Assembly (NCBI RefSeq): GCF_017308015.1
Contig: NZ_JAFKFW010000006.1
Span: 62,001 to 126,000, forward strand
Direction of reading: 5' to 3'
Length of the DNA stretch: 64,000 bases
Origin: Allobosea sp.
GTDB lineage: Bacteria > Pseudomonadota > Alphaproteobacteria > Rhizobiales > Beijerinckiaceae
Both the position numbers and the translations under genes were made by a program. Each line of letters starts with the position of its first letter. Within the stretch, counting starts at the first letter, position 1. The notes below the pieces were generated by a model. It was given only the letters and a program-made list of their open reading frames with translations, had not been told where the DNA came from and did not search any database. Shown here piece after piece: positions 7,883-16,488 of this stretch.

Positions 7883-9544
7883 TCAGCCCGTGATCGCCTT
7901 GTCGTTCTCGGCACGGCGCCAGAAGAGCCTTACCCCGCCTTCTGCGGTGCTCTCCAATCCCGGGACGGCCGCGAGGAGCTTCTGGGTATAGGGGTGTCTC
8001 GGATTGTCGAAGATGTCGTCTCTGGGGCCTTCCTCGACGATGCGGCCATCCTGCATGACGATGACGCGGTCGGCGACCTGCTCGACCACGCCGAGATCGT
8101 GGCTGATGAACAGGCAGGAGAAGCCGTGCTTCTTCTGCAACTCGTCGAACAGCTCCAGGACCTGCGCGCGGACCGTCACGTCGAGCGCCGAGACCGGTTC
8201 GTCGGCGATGACGAAGCTCGGCCGGCGCACGATGGCGCGGGCGATCGCGATGCGCTGGCGCTGGCCGCCCGAAAGTTCGTGCGGATAGCGTTCGGCGAAG
8301 CCCTCGCCCAGGCCCACCTCGGTCAGAACCTCGGCAACGCGCGCCTTGCGATCGGCCGGGCTCATGTTGGGGACGAGCCTGAGCGGCTCGGCGACGAGCT
8401 GCTGGATCGTCATGCGCGGATCGAGCGAAGAGTAAGGGTCCTGGAAGACCATCTGGCAGTTCAGCCGATAGTCCCAGTAGGCGGCATCGCTTTTTTCGAT
8501 GGGCTTGCCGTTGAAGCGGATTTCGCCGCCGGCGGGCTTGACGAGGCCTGCGATCGACTGTCCGAGCGTGGTCTTGCCGGAGCCCGAGCCGCCGACAACA
8601 GCGACGACCTCGCCCGGCTGCACGTCGATGCTGATGCCGTGCAGCGCGCGCTTCGCCTGTTCCTTGCGGAAGAAGCCCTGCCGGCCGGGGTACTCGACGA
8701 TGAGATCGCGGACCGCGACGATCGGCGTCTTCACTTCCGGCAGGGCGCGCGCCGGCAGACGGTGGGGCATCGCCGAGAGCAGCTTGCGGGTATAGGGATG
8801 CTGCGGCCGGGCGAGAATGTCGTCGCTCAAGCCCTGCTCGACCACGTCGCCCTGGCACATCACGACGATGCGGCTGCAATAGCGCGCGACCATGCCGAGA
8901 TCATGCGAGATCAGCAGCACGGCGGTGTCGTTGGCCTGCGTCAGCTCGACCATCAGCTCCATGACGTCGCGCTGGACGACGGCGTCGAGCGCGGTGGTCG
9001 GCTCGTCGGCCAGCAGCAGCGCGGGCTTCAGCAGCATCACCGAAGCCAGCATGATGCGCTGGCGCATGCCGCCGGAGAACTGGTGCGGATAGGCGGTGAG
9101 GGCCCCTTCCGGATCGCGCAGGCCGACGCGCTTGAGCATGTCGAGGATCAGTGCCCGGCGCTGGCTCGCGTCGAGCTTGCGGTGCAGCGCCAGACCCTCG
9201 TCGAGCTGGCGCCCGATCAGCATCGAGGGGTTGAGCGAGGTCATCGGCTCCTGGAAGACCATGCCGACCCTGGAGCCGCGCATGGTGCGCAGCGCCTTTC
9301 CGTCCATGGCCATCACATCCTGGCCGTCGAAGCGGATGGTGCCGCCCTCGAGCCGTACCGCCGGCGGGATGAAGCCCATCACGGCACGGGCCGCAAGCGT
9401 CTTGCCCGAGCCGGACTCGCCGACGATGCCGACGATCTCGCCGGGGAAGACCTGGAAGGAGACGTCGTTGACCACGGTGCGGCCGGAGCCGCCGATCTTC
9501 AGGGTGAGGCCGGCGACATCAAGGAGCGGGGCAGTTTTGGTCAT
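7883..9544 (-). CDS. Dipeptide/oligopeptide ABC transporter ATP-binding protein, fused DppD-DppF type
   Basis: A 553-residue protein with two ABC ATPase domains in tandem. Walker A is GESGSGKT near residue 43 and GGSGSGKT near 325. The signature motifs are FSGGMRQRI and LSGGQRQRI, and the Walker B segments are LLADEPTTALD and VIADEPVSALD. Each half ends with the oligopeptide-type C-terminal extension. It energises the permease pair encoded just upstream. The start at ATG 9544 (MTKTAPLLDVAGL) overlaps the stop of the upstream permease by 4 bases. A much longer open frame continues upstream but is a shadow of the permease gene. Confidence 0.93.
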   Translation of the reverse strand: MTKTAPLLDVAGLTLKIGGSGRTVVNDVSFQVFPGEIVGIVGESGSGKTLAARAVMGFIPPAVRLEGGTIRFDGQDVMAMDGKALRTMRGSRVGMVFQEPMTSLNPSMLIGRQLDEGLALHRKLDASQRRALILDMLKRVGLRDPEGALTAYPHQFSGGMRQRIMLASVMLLKPALLLADEPTTALDAVVQRDVMELMVELTQANDTAVLLISHDLGMVARYCSRIVVMCQGDVVEQGLSDDILARPQHPYTRKLLSAMPHRLPARALPEVKTPIVAVRDLIVEYPGRQGFFRKEQAKRALHGISIDVQPGEVVAVVGGSGSGKTTLGQSIAGLVKPAGGEIRFNGKPIEKSDAAYWDYRLNCQMVFQDPYSSLDPRMTIQQLVAEPLRLVPNMSPADRKARVAEVLTEVGLGEGFAERYPHELSGGQRQRIAIARAIVRRPSFVIADEPVSALDVTVRAQVLELFDELQKKHGFSCLFISHDLGVVEQVADRVIVMQDGRIVEEGPRDDIFDNPRHPYTQKLLAAVPGLESTAEGGVRLFWRRAENDKAITG

Positions 9545-10413
9545 CGCGAGCCCCTCATCCGCGGGTCGAGCCGGTCGCGCACGGCGTCGCCGAGCAGGTT
9601 GATGCCGAGCAGGGTCAGCGAGATCGCGAGGCCCGGGAAGATGCCGAGCCAGACCGCCTGGCCGATATAGGGTCGCGAGCCCGCCAGCATGTTGCCCCAG
9701 GTCGGGGCCGGCGGCGGCACGCCGAGACCGAGGAAGGAGAGCGCGCTCTCCGCCAGCAGGACGTAGCCGAACATCGATGTCGCCAGCACGGTCAATGGCG
9801 CGATGCAGTTCGGCAGGATGTGGCGGGCCATGGTGAAGCCCTCGGAGTTGCCCATCACGCGCGAGGCCGCGATGAACTCGCGCTCGCGCAGCGAGAGCAC
9901 CGTGCCGCGCACGACGCGGGCGACCGAGGGCGTGTAGGCGATGCCGAGCGCGACGATGATGCCGTATTTGTTGGCGCCGACCACCGCAAGCAGGCCGAGC
10001 GCCAGCAGGATGCCGGGGAAGGCCAGCAGCGCGTCGTTGAAGGCCATGATGATGCGGTCGGTCCAGCCGCGCATATACCCGGAGAACAAGCCGATCGTGG
10101 TGCCCATGATCACGGCGAGCGTCACCGTCAGGATGCTGATCCAAACCGAGGTCGCCGCACCCGCCATCAGGCGCGAGAGCACGTCCCGGCCGAATTCGTC
10201 AGTGCCCAGCCAGTGCAGGGCGGAGGGTGCCGCCAGCTTCTCGCGGAAGGAGAGCTTCAGCGGGTCGTAAGGCGTCCAGAGAGCGCCGGTACCGGCCGTC
10301 AGGAGCAGGAGCGTAATCAGCGTGCCACCGACGATCGCATTGGGAGCGGGGAGCTTCATGCGGCGGGTCTTCTTCATGGTGCCGCCCGTGCTCATGGTGC
10401 TGTCGCTGCTCAT
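9541..10413 (-). CDS. Peptide ABC transporter permease, DppC type
   Basis: A 290-residue inner-membrane permease. After a basic N terminus (MKKTRRMKLP) it has one membrane segment, a periplasmic loop with the DppC-typical HWLGTDEFGRDVLSRL, and five further segments with a C-terminal EAA-type loop (ALSFLGLGVPPPAPTWGNML). ATG 10413 overlaps the TGA of the upstream permease (ATGA), which supports this start over in-frame ATGs at 10395 and further in. It pairs with the DppB-type permease. Confidence 0.9.
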   Translation of the reverse strand: MSSDSTMSTGGTMKKTRRMKLPAPNAIVGGTLITLLLLTAGTGALWTPYDPLKLSFREKLAAPSALHWLGTDEFGRDVLSRLMAGAATSVWISILTVTLAVIMGTTIGLFSGYMRGWTDRIIMAFNDALLAFPGILLALGLLAVVGANKYGIIVALGIAYTPSVARVVRGTVLSLREREFIAASRVMGNSEGFTMARHILPNCIAPLTVLATSMFGYVLLAESALSFLGLGVPPPAPTWGNMLAGSRPYIGQAVWLGIFPGLAISLTLLGINLLGDAVRDRLDPRMRGSR

Positions 10414-11354
10414 TGCGCCGTTACCCTTGGATCGAAGACCGGGTAGCAGAGGTCGATGACGAGGTTCACCAGCACATAGGTGAAGGCGACGAAGAGCATG
10501 CAGCCCTGGATGACCGGATAGTCGCGGGCGAAGATCGCATCGACCAGCAGGCGCCCCAGTCCCGGGATGGTGAAGACCGTTTCGACGACCGCGATGCCGC
10601 CGAGCAGGTTGCCGAGGACGAGGCCGATCAGGGTCCAGGTCGGGCCAAAGGCGTTCTTGAAGGCGTGGCGCCAGAGAACCGCACTCTCCGAAAGGCCCTT
10701 GGCGCGGGCGTGGGTGATGTAGTCGAGCCGCAGCACCTCCAGAGTCGAGGCCCGCGCCATGCGCAGGATCACGCCGATCTCGTGGAGGAACAGCGTCATG
10801 ATCGGCATGACGAGGTAGAGGATGCCGGCCCAGGGGTTCTCGGCGATCGAGACATAGCCGACGACCGGCAGCCATTCGAGCTTGAGCCCGAAGAACAGCA
10901 GGAGCAGGAGACCCAGCCAGAAGGTCGGGATCGAGAGCAACAGCGTCGCGGTCGCGACGAGGCCAAGATCGAGACTTGAATTCTGCTTCCAGGCGGCGAT
11001 GACGCCAGCCGGCACCGCGACGCAGCTCGCCAGCAGAACGGCGACGAGCACGATCTGGGCCGAGACCCAGAAGCGCTGCAGGATCAGCGGCAATACCGCC
11101 TGCTGCGACGAGATCGACTGGCCGAAATCGCCGCTCAGAACATTACCCATCCAGATGCCGAACTGCATTGGCAGCGACTGGTCGAGCCCGAGCCGCGCCC
11201 TGAGATCGGCAAGGCTCGCCGGCGTCGCAAGGTCCCCCAGCATCAACTGGGCCGGATCGCCCGGAATCAGCCGGATCAGCACGAAGACCGAAACCGCTAC
11301 GATGAGCAGCGTCGGCAGTGCCATCCCTATCCGTGTCAATGCAAAGCGGAACAT
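10410..11354 (-). CDS. Peptide ABC transporter permease, DppB type
   Basis: A 314-residue inner-membrane permease of the oligopeptide family. The N-terminal segment begins MFRFALTRIGMALPTLLIVAV, followed by RLIPGDPAQLMLGD, the conserved DppB loop. The EAA loop region includes YITHARAKGLSESAVLWRHAFKNA. I start at ATG 11354, which has GGGAGG about ten bases upstream; the frame opens 15 bases earlier. It forms the heterodimer with the next gene and is the first membrane gene of the transporter operon, after the binding-protein gene. Confidence 0.92.
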   Translation of the reverse strand: MFRFALTRIGMALPTLLIVAVSVFVLIRLIPGDPAQLMLGDLATPASLADLRARLGLDQSLPMQFGIWMGNVLSGDFGQSISSQQAVLPLILQRFWVSAQIVLVAVLLASCVAVPAGVIAAWKQNSSLDLGLVATATLLLSIPTFWLGLLLLLFFGLKLEWLPVVGYVSIAENPWAGILYLVMPIMTLFLHEIGVILRMARASTLEVLRLDYITHARAKGLSESAVLWRHAFKNAFGPTWTLIGLVLGNLLGGIAVVETVFTIPGLGRLLVDAIFARDYPVIQGCMLFVAFTYVLVNLVIDLCYPVFDPRVTAQ

Positions 11355-11414
11355 CGAAGGCCCTCCCAAGCCTCAGAGCCGACCCCGCCGGGAGGCAGGG
11401 CCGGCCTTATCGTC

Positions 11415-12956
11415 TCACTTCGAGACGCTGACCTCCCAGAGGCGCAACTGGGATGCCCAGGGCGTCACGCCGCTCACCTTCTTGGAATGGGCGATGATGT
11501 CGAGGTCGTTATGGGTGAAGATCGTGGGTACCTCGTCGATAAAGCGCTTGTGCAGGTCGTCGAAGATTTTCTGGCGCTCGGCCGTGTCGGTCACCACCAT
11601 CGACTTCTGGATCAGGGCGAGCGCCTCCGGCTCCTCCCAGATCTTGCGCGGCTGCTTGTCCTTCGGGCCGGCGATCTGCTCGAAGCCGAGCGCGGGGTCG
11701 AAGCGGCTCGAATAGGAGAAGGACTGCATCTGGTAATTGCCCTTGTTGTAGCGATCCAGCTGCGTCGCCCATTCCAGGACCTCGATCTCGGCATTGATGC
11801 CGGCCGCCTGCATCATCGCCTGGGCGATGACGGCGGTGTTGAAGCTCGGCACCGAGGAGCGCTTGTTGGCGAGAATCACGATCTTCTCGCCCTTGTAGCC
11901 GGCCTTCTGCAGCAGGGCCTTTGCCGCTGCGAGATCGTATTTGAAGCCCTGCTTTTCGACGTCGCCGTAGTATTTCGAGGTCGTGTAGACGGGCGAGTTG
12001 TTGGGCTTGCCGAGGCCATTCGAGACATTGGCGACGAGTTCGGGGAAGTCGATCGCCGCCGCGATGGCCTGGCGCAGGGCCTGGTTCTTCATCACGGGAT
12101 CGCGCGTCTGGATGATCAGGCTGTGCCGGACGGGGTTCGGCGCGATCGCGAGCGTCAGGTTCGCGGCCTTCTTGAGGTCGGGCACGTCCGATTCCGGCAT
12201 CAGCGCCATATCGAGCGAGCCGGCGAGGAGGCCGGCCTTCACCGTCGCCGCGTCGGGGATGACCATGAAGCGGGCTTCCTTCACCAGCGGGCGCTTCGAG
12301 CCGATATAGCCGTCGCGCTTGTCGCCCTTGGGCGAGGCATATTGGTCAAAGGCGAGAAGCTGGACCGACTGGGCGCGCTTCCACTCGCCGAGCATGAAGG
12401 GGCCGGTGCCGATCGGCTTGTCCCAGCTATCGTCGGCCTTGACCGAGTCCTTGTGGATCACGGCCGTGCCGCCGCAATCGGCGCGGGCGAGCGAGTCGAG
12501 GAAGAGGCCGTTCGGCTCGTTGATCTCCATCACGACGGTGTCGGCATCCGGGGTCGAGATCTTCTCGACCTTCAGGCCGTTACGCCCGTCGAAATCGGAG
12601 AGGCAGCGCCAGTCCGTCTTCGGGTCCATGTAGCGGTTCCAGCTCCACAGCACGTCGGCCGAGGTCATGGTCGCGCCGTTATGGAACTTCACGCCCTTGC
12701 GAAGGCGGAACGTGTAGGTCTTGCCGTCCGGCGAGATCTCGACTTTCTCCGCCAGCAGCGGGCCGACCGAGCCGTCCTCGGCATAGCCGACGAGACCTTC
12801 GACCATGTGCAGCACGACGGAATCGGTGTTGCCGTCGCGATTGACGCCCGGATTGGTCGAGCGGATGTCGGCATTGAGCACGGCCGTCAGCGTCTGGGCC
12901 TGCAGGGCGCCGGCCGAGAGGGCGAGCGCAGCGGCGGAGACAAGGAAGCGCTTCAT
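11415..12956 (-). CDS. Peptide ABC transporter substrate-binding protein (SBP_bac_5 type)
   Basis: A 513-residue periplasmic binding protein with a Sec signal peptide (MKRFLVSAAALALSAGALQAQ). The family signature region RLRKGVKFHNGATMTSADVLWS is near residues 85-106. It lies 60 bases upstream of the DppB-type gene in the same orientation, so it is the cognate receptor. It is closely similar to the product at 14892-16445, sharing KTDWRCLSDFDGR/KTDWRCLSEFDGR and QLDRYNKGNYQMQ/QLDRYSKGNYTMQ. Together with the two peptidases nearby this suggests import of short peptides or peptide-like compounds. Confidence 0.93.
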   Translation of the reverse strand: MKRFLVSAAALALSAGALQAQTLTAVLNADIRSTNPGVNRDGNTDSVVLHMVEGLVGYAEDGSVGPLLAEKVEISPDGKTYTFRLRKGVKFHNGATMTSADVLWSWNRYMDPKTDWRCLSDFDGRNGLKVEKISTPDADTVVMEINEPNGLFLDSLARADCGGTAVIHKDSVKADDSWDKPIGTGPFMLGEWKRAQSVQLLAFDQYASPKGDKRDGYIGSKRPLVKEARFMVIPDAATVKAGLLAGSLDMALMPESDVPDLKKAANLTLAIAPNPVRHSLIIQTRDPVMKNQALRQAIAAAIDFPELVANVSNGLGKPNNSPVYTTSKYYGDVEKQGFKYDLAAAKALLQKAGYKGEKIVILANKRSSVPSFNTAVIAQAMMQAAGINAEIEVLEWATQLDRYNKGNYQMQSFSYSSRFDPALGFEQIAGPKDKQPRKIWEEPEALALIQKSMVVTDTAERQKIFDDLHKRFIDEVPTIFTHNDLDIIAHSKKVSGVTPWASQLRLWEVSVSK

Positions 12957-12985
12957 GATGTTTCCTTTGTTGTTATTGCGATTGT

Positions 12986-13870
12986 TCAGCCGGCCTTTCG
13001 GCCGGTACGGATGCGGCGAAGCTCGCCGGCGAAGAAGTCTTCCACGACGGGCACGACCTTGACGCCGTCATGCGGCGTATTCGGCACGAGGTCGAAGCGG
13101 GCCTCGATGCCGTTTGCGGCGAAGTTGTCGCGCAGGCTCGCGAGACGTTCCGGCCGGTTGGTGCCGGCATGGTTGGCGTCAGGCATCCAGTTGCGGCCGC
13201 CCGGCTTGTGGGTGATCTCCCAGGTCTCGAGATCTGCCGCACCGACCACCATCTGCACTGCGACCTGCTTCATCGCGGGGATGTCGAGCGGCTGCCCGAA
13301 GAGCTCGGCGAAGTTACGGGTGCCGACCCACCAGTCGCGGCTGGGGTCGAGCAGGGTGACCGAACCCGGCGCACCGATCGAGACGCCCCAGAGCTTCCCG
13401 GGCTGCAGCATCAGGAACCGATGGGCGAAATGGCCGCCACCGGAATAGCCGAACAGGCCGAAGCGATCGAAGGCGATGCCATAACGCTCGGAAACCTCCG
13501 CGACGATGGCGAGCAGCACATGGTCATAACGGAGGTTGCCTTCGCGCATGTACTTGAAGCCGTCGCGATTGCCGTCGCCCAGTACGCCGATCGGGAAGAG
13601 CGGCGCCAGGATGATGCAGTTGTTCCAGCGCGCGAAGGACGAGAAGGCGTCGCGATAGCCGGTGAAGCCCCGGCCGGTGCCGTGCATCGCAACGATCAAT
13701 TCCGGCTTCTCGCCGCCCTGGCCCAGCGTCGACGGCACATAGAGGCAATAGGGGAAGCGCGGGTCGTGCTTCGAGGCATAGATCGAGGTCGGGCCGTATT
13801 CGTAGAGCGCCCTGGCGCGTGCGGCCGCCTCGGAGTCGGGCTTGGCGGTCTGTTCTGCCACGGCATTCAC
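12986..13870 (-). CDS. Alpha/beta hydrolase
   Basis: A 294-residue esterase/polyhydroxybutyrate-depolymerase-like alpha/beta hydrolase. ELIVAMHGTGRG provides the oxyanion segment, GLFGYSGGGHFAHRF carries the nucleophile Ser in GYSGGG, and NTPHDG near the C terminus is the likely catalytic His region. No signal peptide, so cytoplasmic. The start is GTG 13870 with GAGGAG seven bases upstream. It is the first gene of the transporter operon, 29 bases before the binding-protein gene, and so probably cleaves an ester or amide of an imported compound. The substrate is unknown. Confidence 0.83.
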   Translation of the reverse strand: MNAVAEQTAKPDSEAAARARALYEYGPTSIYASKHDPRFPYCLYVPSTLGQGGEKPELIVAMHGTGRGFTGYRDAFSSFARWNNCIILAPLFPIGVLGDGNRDGFKYMREGNLRYDHVLLAIVAEVSERYGIAFDRFGLFGYSGGGHFAHRFLMLQPGKLWGVSIGAPGSVTLLDPSRDWWVGTRNFAELFGQPLDIPAMKQVAVQMVVGAADLETWEITHKPGGRNWMPDANHAGTNRPERLASLRDNFAANGIEARFDLVPNTPHDGVKVVPVVEDFFAGELRRIRTGRKAG

Positions 13871-14040
13871 GGGCGTTCTCCTCTGGCGAAATTATTGGCG
13901 CCAATTATGTTGCATGGTATGGTTGGGTTCGCAACCACCTTCTTCCGCGCCGTGCGAATCCTGCTTGGGCATTGCTTCGGCGCATTTTCTTCACGCAAAC
14001 CGGTGTCCACTTCGCTCGAAAATGCTTTAGAGAGCCCGTC
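13871..14040. promoter_or_regulatory. Divergent regulatory gap with two palindromes and a dispersed repeat
   Basis: This 170-base gap lies between the hydrolase operon and a GntR regulator. ATTGGCGCCAAT at 13894-13905 is a perfect 12-bp palindrome inside a near-perfect 18-bp one (13891-13908), a size and symmetry typical of GntR operators. A second inverted repeat, GGTTG-6-CAACC, lies at 13921-13936. The rest is the dispersed palindrome listed separately at 13982-14025. No -35/-10 elements are clear. Confidence 0.5.
13982..14025. repeat. Dispersed GCATTTTC...GAAAATGC palindromic element, copy 1
   Basis: The terminal inverted repeats GCATTTTC and GAAAATGC enclose 28 bases containing CGCAAACCGGTGTCCACTTCG. 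A second copy is at 45827-45869. Elements of this general form are scattered between genes in many Rhizobiales. This copy ends 15 bases before the start codon of the GntR gene. Confidence 0.6.
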
Positions 14041-14703
14041 ATGACCGAGCGGAAACGCAAGAACACCAGCACGCGGCGCGCCATGCTCGCCAACGAGATC
14101 GCCCAGGCGATCCGCCTGCGCGCATTCAGGCCCGGCGAATGGCTGCGCCAGATCGACCTGGAGGAGCGCTTCGAGGCGACGCGGTTCGATGTGCGCAGCG
14201 CGCTCGACGAGCTCGCCGTGCGCAAGACCATCGAGCATGTCCCGAACCGGGGCTATCGGGTCGCCGAAGTCGATATGAAGACCTATGAAGAGATCCTGGC
14301 GACGCGCATCATTCTGGAAGGTGCGACGGCAGAGGGCGTCGTCGCCCGCATCGACGACGCCGCCATAGCGCGGCTGGACGCGCTCGCGGCGCAATTCTCC
14401 GTCGCGGTGACGACCGGCAGCCGGACCGAACAGAGCGAGATCAACCGCGCCTTCCATCAACTCATGTATTCTTTCTGCGGCAATGCCGTGCTGGAGGAGA
14501 TGATCTGGGGCCTGCGCGACCGCGGACGCGGCTCGCAGATCACGGTGTGGAGCTCGCATGAACTGCTGCAGAAGAGCGATCGCGAGCATCTCGAGATGAT
14601 CGCAGCCCTGAGAGCGCGCGATGCGGAGCGACTGGCAGCCCTGATCGCGATCCATATCATCAAGGGGGCGCCGGTCGGCCCGGCTCCGATCGAGCCAGGC
14701 TGA
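14041..14703 (+). CDS. GntR-family transcriptional regulator (FCD type)
   Basis: A 220-residue regulator. The N-terminal winged helix spans about residues 15-75 (LANEIAQAIRLRAFRPGEWL, then RFDVRSALDELAVRKTIEHV), and the C-terminal helical FCD ligand-binding domain starts near residue 85 (EILATRIILEGATAEGVVAR) and carries the metal-binding His residues (AFHQLMYSF, DREHLEMIAAL). It starts at ATG 14041 directly after the dispersed element. It is divergent from the hydrolase/peptide transporter operon, so it is the likely regulator of that operon. FCD regulators usually respond to organic acids. Confidence 0.9.
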   Translation: MTERKRKNTSTRRAMLANEIAQAIRLRAFRPGEWLRQIDLEERFEATRFDVRSALDELAVRKTIEHVPNRGYRVAEVDMKTYEEILATRIILEGATAEGVVARIDDAAIARLDALAAQFSVAVTTGSRTEQSEINRAFHQLMYSFCGNAVLEEMIWGLRDRGRGSQITVWSSHELLQKSDREHLEMIAALRARDAERLAALIAIHIIKGAPVGPAPIEPG

Positions 14704-14832
14704 GCGACCATCGTCATGTGGCGATGACGAGGTCGATCGGTCCGTGCCGGCGCCTTGCCGCCAAAGAGCAGGGGTGCCAGGGCAGAGGCCGAAACGCCGA
14801 CCTTTCCCGTTCCCTCGTCGTCCTGCTGTTTC

Positions 14833-14854
14833 GGCATGCCCGTTGGGGCATGCC
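14833..14854. terminator. Candidate terminator hairpin between converging genes
   Basis: GGCATGCCC at 14833-14841 pairs with GGGCATGCC at 14846-14854 around a 4-base loop, in the gap between the GntR stop (14703) and the binding-protein stop (14892). The flanking T-tract is weak, so it could instead be only a 3'-end stabiliser. The rest of this 188-base gap shows nothing else. Confidence 0.45.
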
Positions 14855-14891
14855 GTCCTGTCGGACGCCATGAGGCCGAAGTGACAGGTCG

Positions 14892-16445
14892 TTATTGGCC
14901 GACGCTGACTTCCCAGGCGCGGGGCAGCGAGCTCAACGTCGAGACATAGCCCTGGGTCTTGCTGCTGATCGCGCCGCCGACGATGCCGTTATAGAGCATC
15001 ACCATTGGAACTTCGGCGATGAAGCGCTTGTGTAACTCGTCGAAGATCTTCTGACGCTCGGCCTTGTCGTTCACGACCATGGACTTGTCGAGCAGGGCCT
15101 GCACCTCCGGGTTGTCCCAGAGCTTGCGCGGTTGCTTGTCCTTCGGGCCGGTCATCGACTCGTAGCTCAGCGCGGGGTCCATGCGGCCCGAATAGGGGAA
15201 GGCCTGCATCGTGTAGTTGCCCTTGCTGTAGCGGTCGAGCTGCGTCGCCCATTCCAGCACCTCGATCTCGATATTGAAGCCGACCGCCTTCAGCATCTGC
15301 TGGGCGACCACGGCGGCGTCGAAGCTTTCCGGGTAGCGCTTGTTGGCGAGCATTACGATCTTCTCGCCCTTGTAGCCCGCATCTGTCAGGAGCTTCTTGG
15401 CGGCGGCGGGATCGTATTTCCAGCCCTGCTTCTGGACCGGGCCGTAATAGGCGGAGAGCGCCGGCACGATCGAGTTGTTGGGCGAGCCGATGCCGTCGGT
15501 GACGGCGCCGACCAGTTCCCTGGAGTCGATCGCCGCGGCCATAGCCTGGCGCAGCTTGACGTTCTGCAGCAACGGGTCGCGTGTCTGGATGATCAGCCCG
15601 ACCAGACCCATGCTGGAGACGACCGAGGTCTTGACCTTGTCGTTTTTCTTGAGCTCGGCGATATCGGTGTTGGCGATATCCGGAACGATATCGATGTCGC
15701 CCTTCAGGAGAGCGGCCTTGGCGGTCGCATTGTCGGGAATGACGAGGAAGCGGACCTCGTCGACCAAAGGCTTCTTGGCGCCGGTCAGGCCGTCGATCTT
15801 GCCGGGCAGCGAGGCGTAGTCGGCGAAGCGCTCGAGCCGGATGTATTCGCCGCGCTTCCATTCCGCGAACTTAAACGGGCCGGTGCCGACGGGCTTGTCG
15901 AAGGACCCGTCGGCCTTGATCGAATCCTTGTGCAGGATGCCGGTCATGGCGCAGTCGGTGCGGGCGAGCCCGGCAAGGAAAAGCGCGCTCGGCTTGTCCA
16001 GATCGAAGACGACGGTCCTGTCGTCGGGCGCCGACACTTTCTCGACCTTGACCTGGCCGCGGCCGTCGAATTCCGAGAGGCAGCGCCAGTCGGTTTTCGG
16101 GTCCATATAACGGTTCCAGCTCCACAACACGTCGGCCGAGGTCAGCGGGGCGCCGTTATGGAACTTCACGCCCTGACGCAGCGTAAATCGATAGCTCTTT
16201 CCGTCCGGAGAGATATCGATCTTCTCGGCCAGCAGCGGCTTCGGCAGAGCGTCCTCGCCATAGGCGACAAGGCCCTCGACCATCTGCACGACGACACCGT
16301 CGGTATTGGCGTCGCGGTTCACGCCCGGATTGATCGAGCGGATGTCGGCACGCAACTGGATCTTGAGTGTGCTCGCATCCGCAGCCTGCACGAGGCCGCC
16401 GCAGAGCAGTGCGGCAGCGAGGGCGGTGGTGGTGGTTTGGCGCAT
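14892..16445 (-). CDS. Second peptide ABC transporter substrate-binding protein (SBP_bac_5 type)
   Basis: A 517-residue periplasmic binding protein with a Sec signal (TALAAALLCGGLVQAADAS). It has the family segment TLRQGVKFHNGAPLTSADVLWS and is colinear with, and clearly paralogous to, the product at 11415-12956. Its own operon continues with no permease, so it probably feeds the single DppBC-DF system in the window with a second ligand. It lies 43 bases downstream of the C45-type hydrolase gene in the same orientation, which links its ligand to that enzyme's substrate. Confidence 0.92.
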   Translation of the reverse strand: MRQTTTTALAAALLCGGLVQAADASTLKIQLRADIRSINPGVNRDANTDGVVVQMVEGLVAYGEDALPKPLLAEKIDISPDGKSYRFTLRQGVKFHNGAPLTSADVLWSWNRYMDPKTDWRCLSEFDGRGQVKVEKVSAPDDRTVVFDLDKPSALFLAGLARTDCAMTGILHKDSIKADGSFDKPVGTGPFKFAEWKRGEYIRLERFADYASLPGKIDGLTGAKKPLVDEVRFLVIPDNATAKAALLKGDIDIVPDIANTDIAELKKNDKVKTSVVSSMGLVGLIIQTRDPLLQNVKLRQAMAAAIDSRELVGAVTDGIGSPNNSIVPALSAYYGPVQKQGWKYDPAAAKKLLTDAGYKGEKIVMLANKRYPESFDAAVVAQQMLKAVGFNIEIEVLEWATQLDRYSKGNYTMQAFPYSGRMDPALSYESMTGPKDKQPRKLWDNPEVQALLDKSMVVNDKAERQKIFDELHKRFIAEVPMVMLYNGIVGGAISSKTQGYVSTLSSLPRAWEVSVGQ

Positions 16446-16488
16446 CCTGTTCCCCTGTTGTTTTCGGTTGTGACGCGGTTTGACCGGG

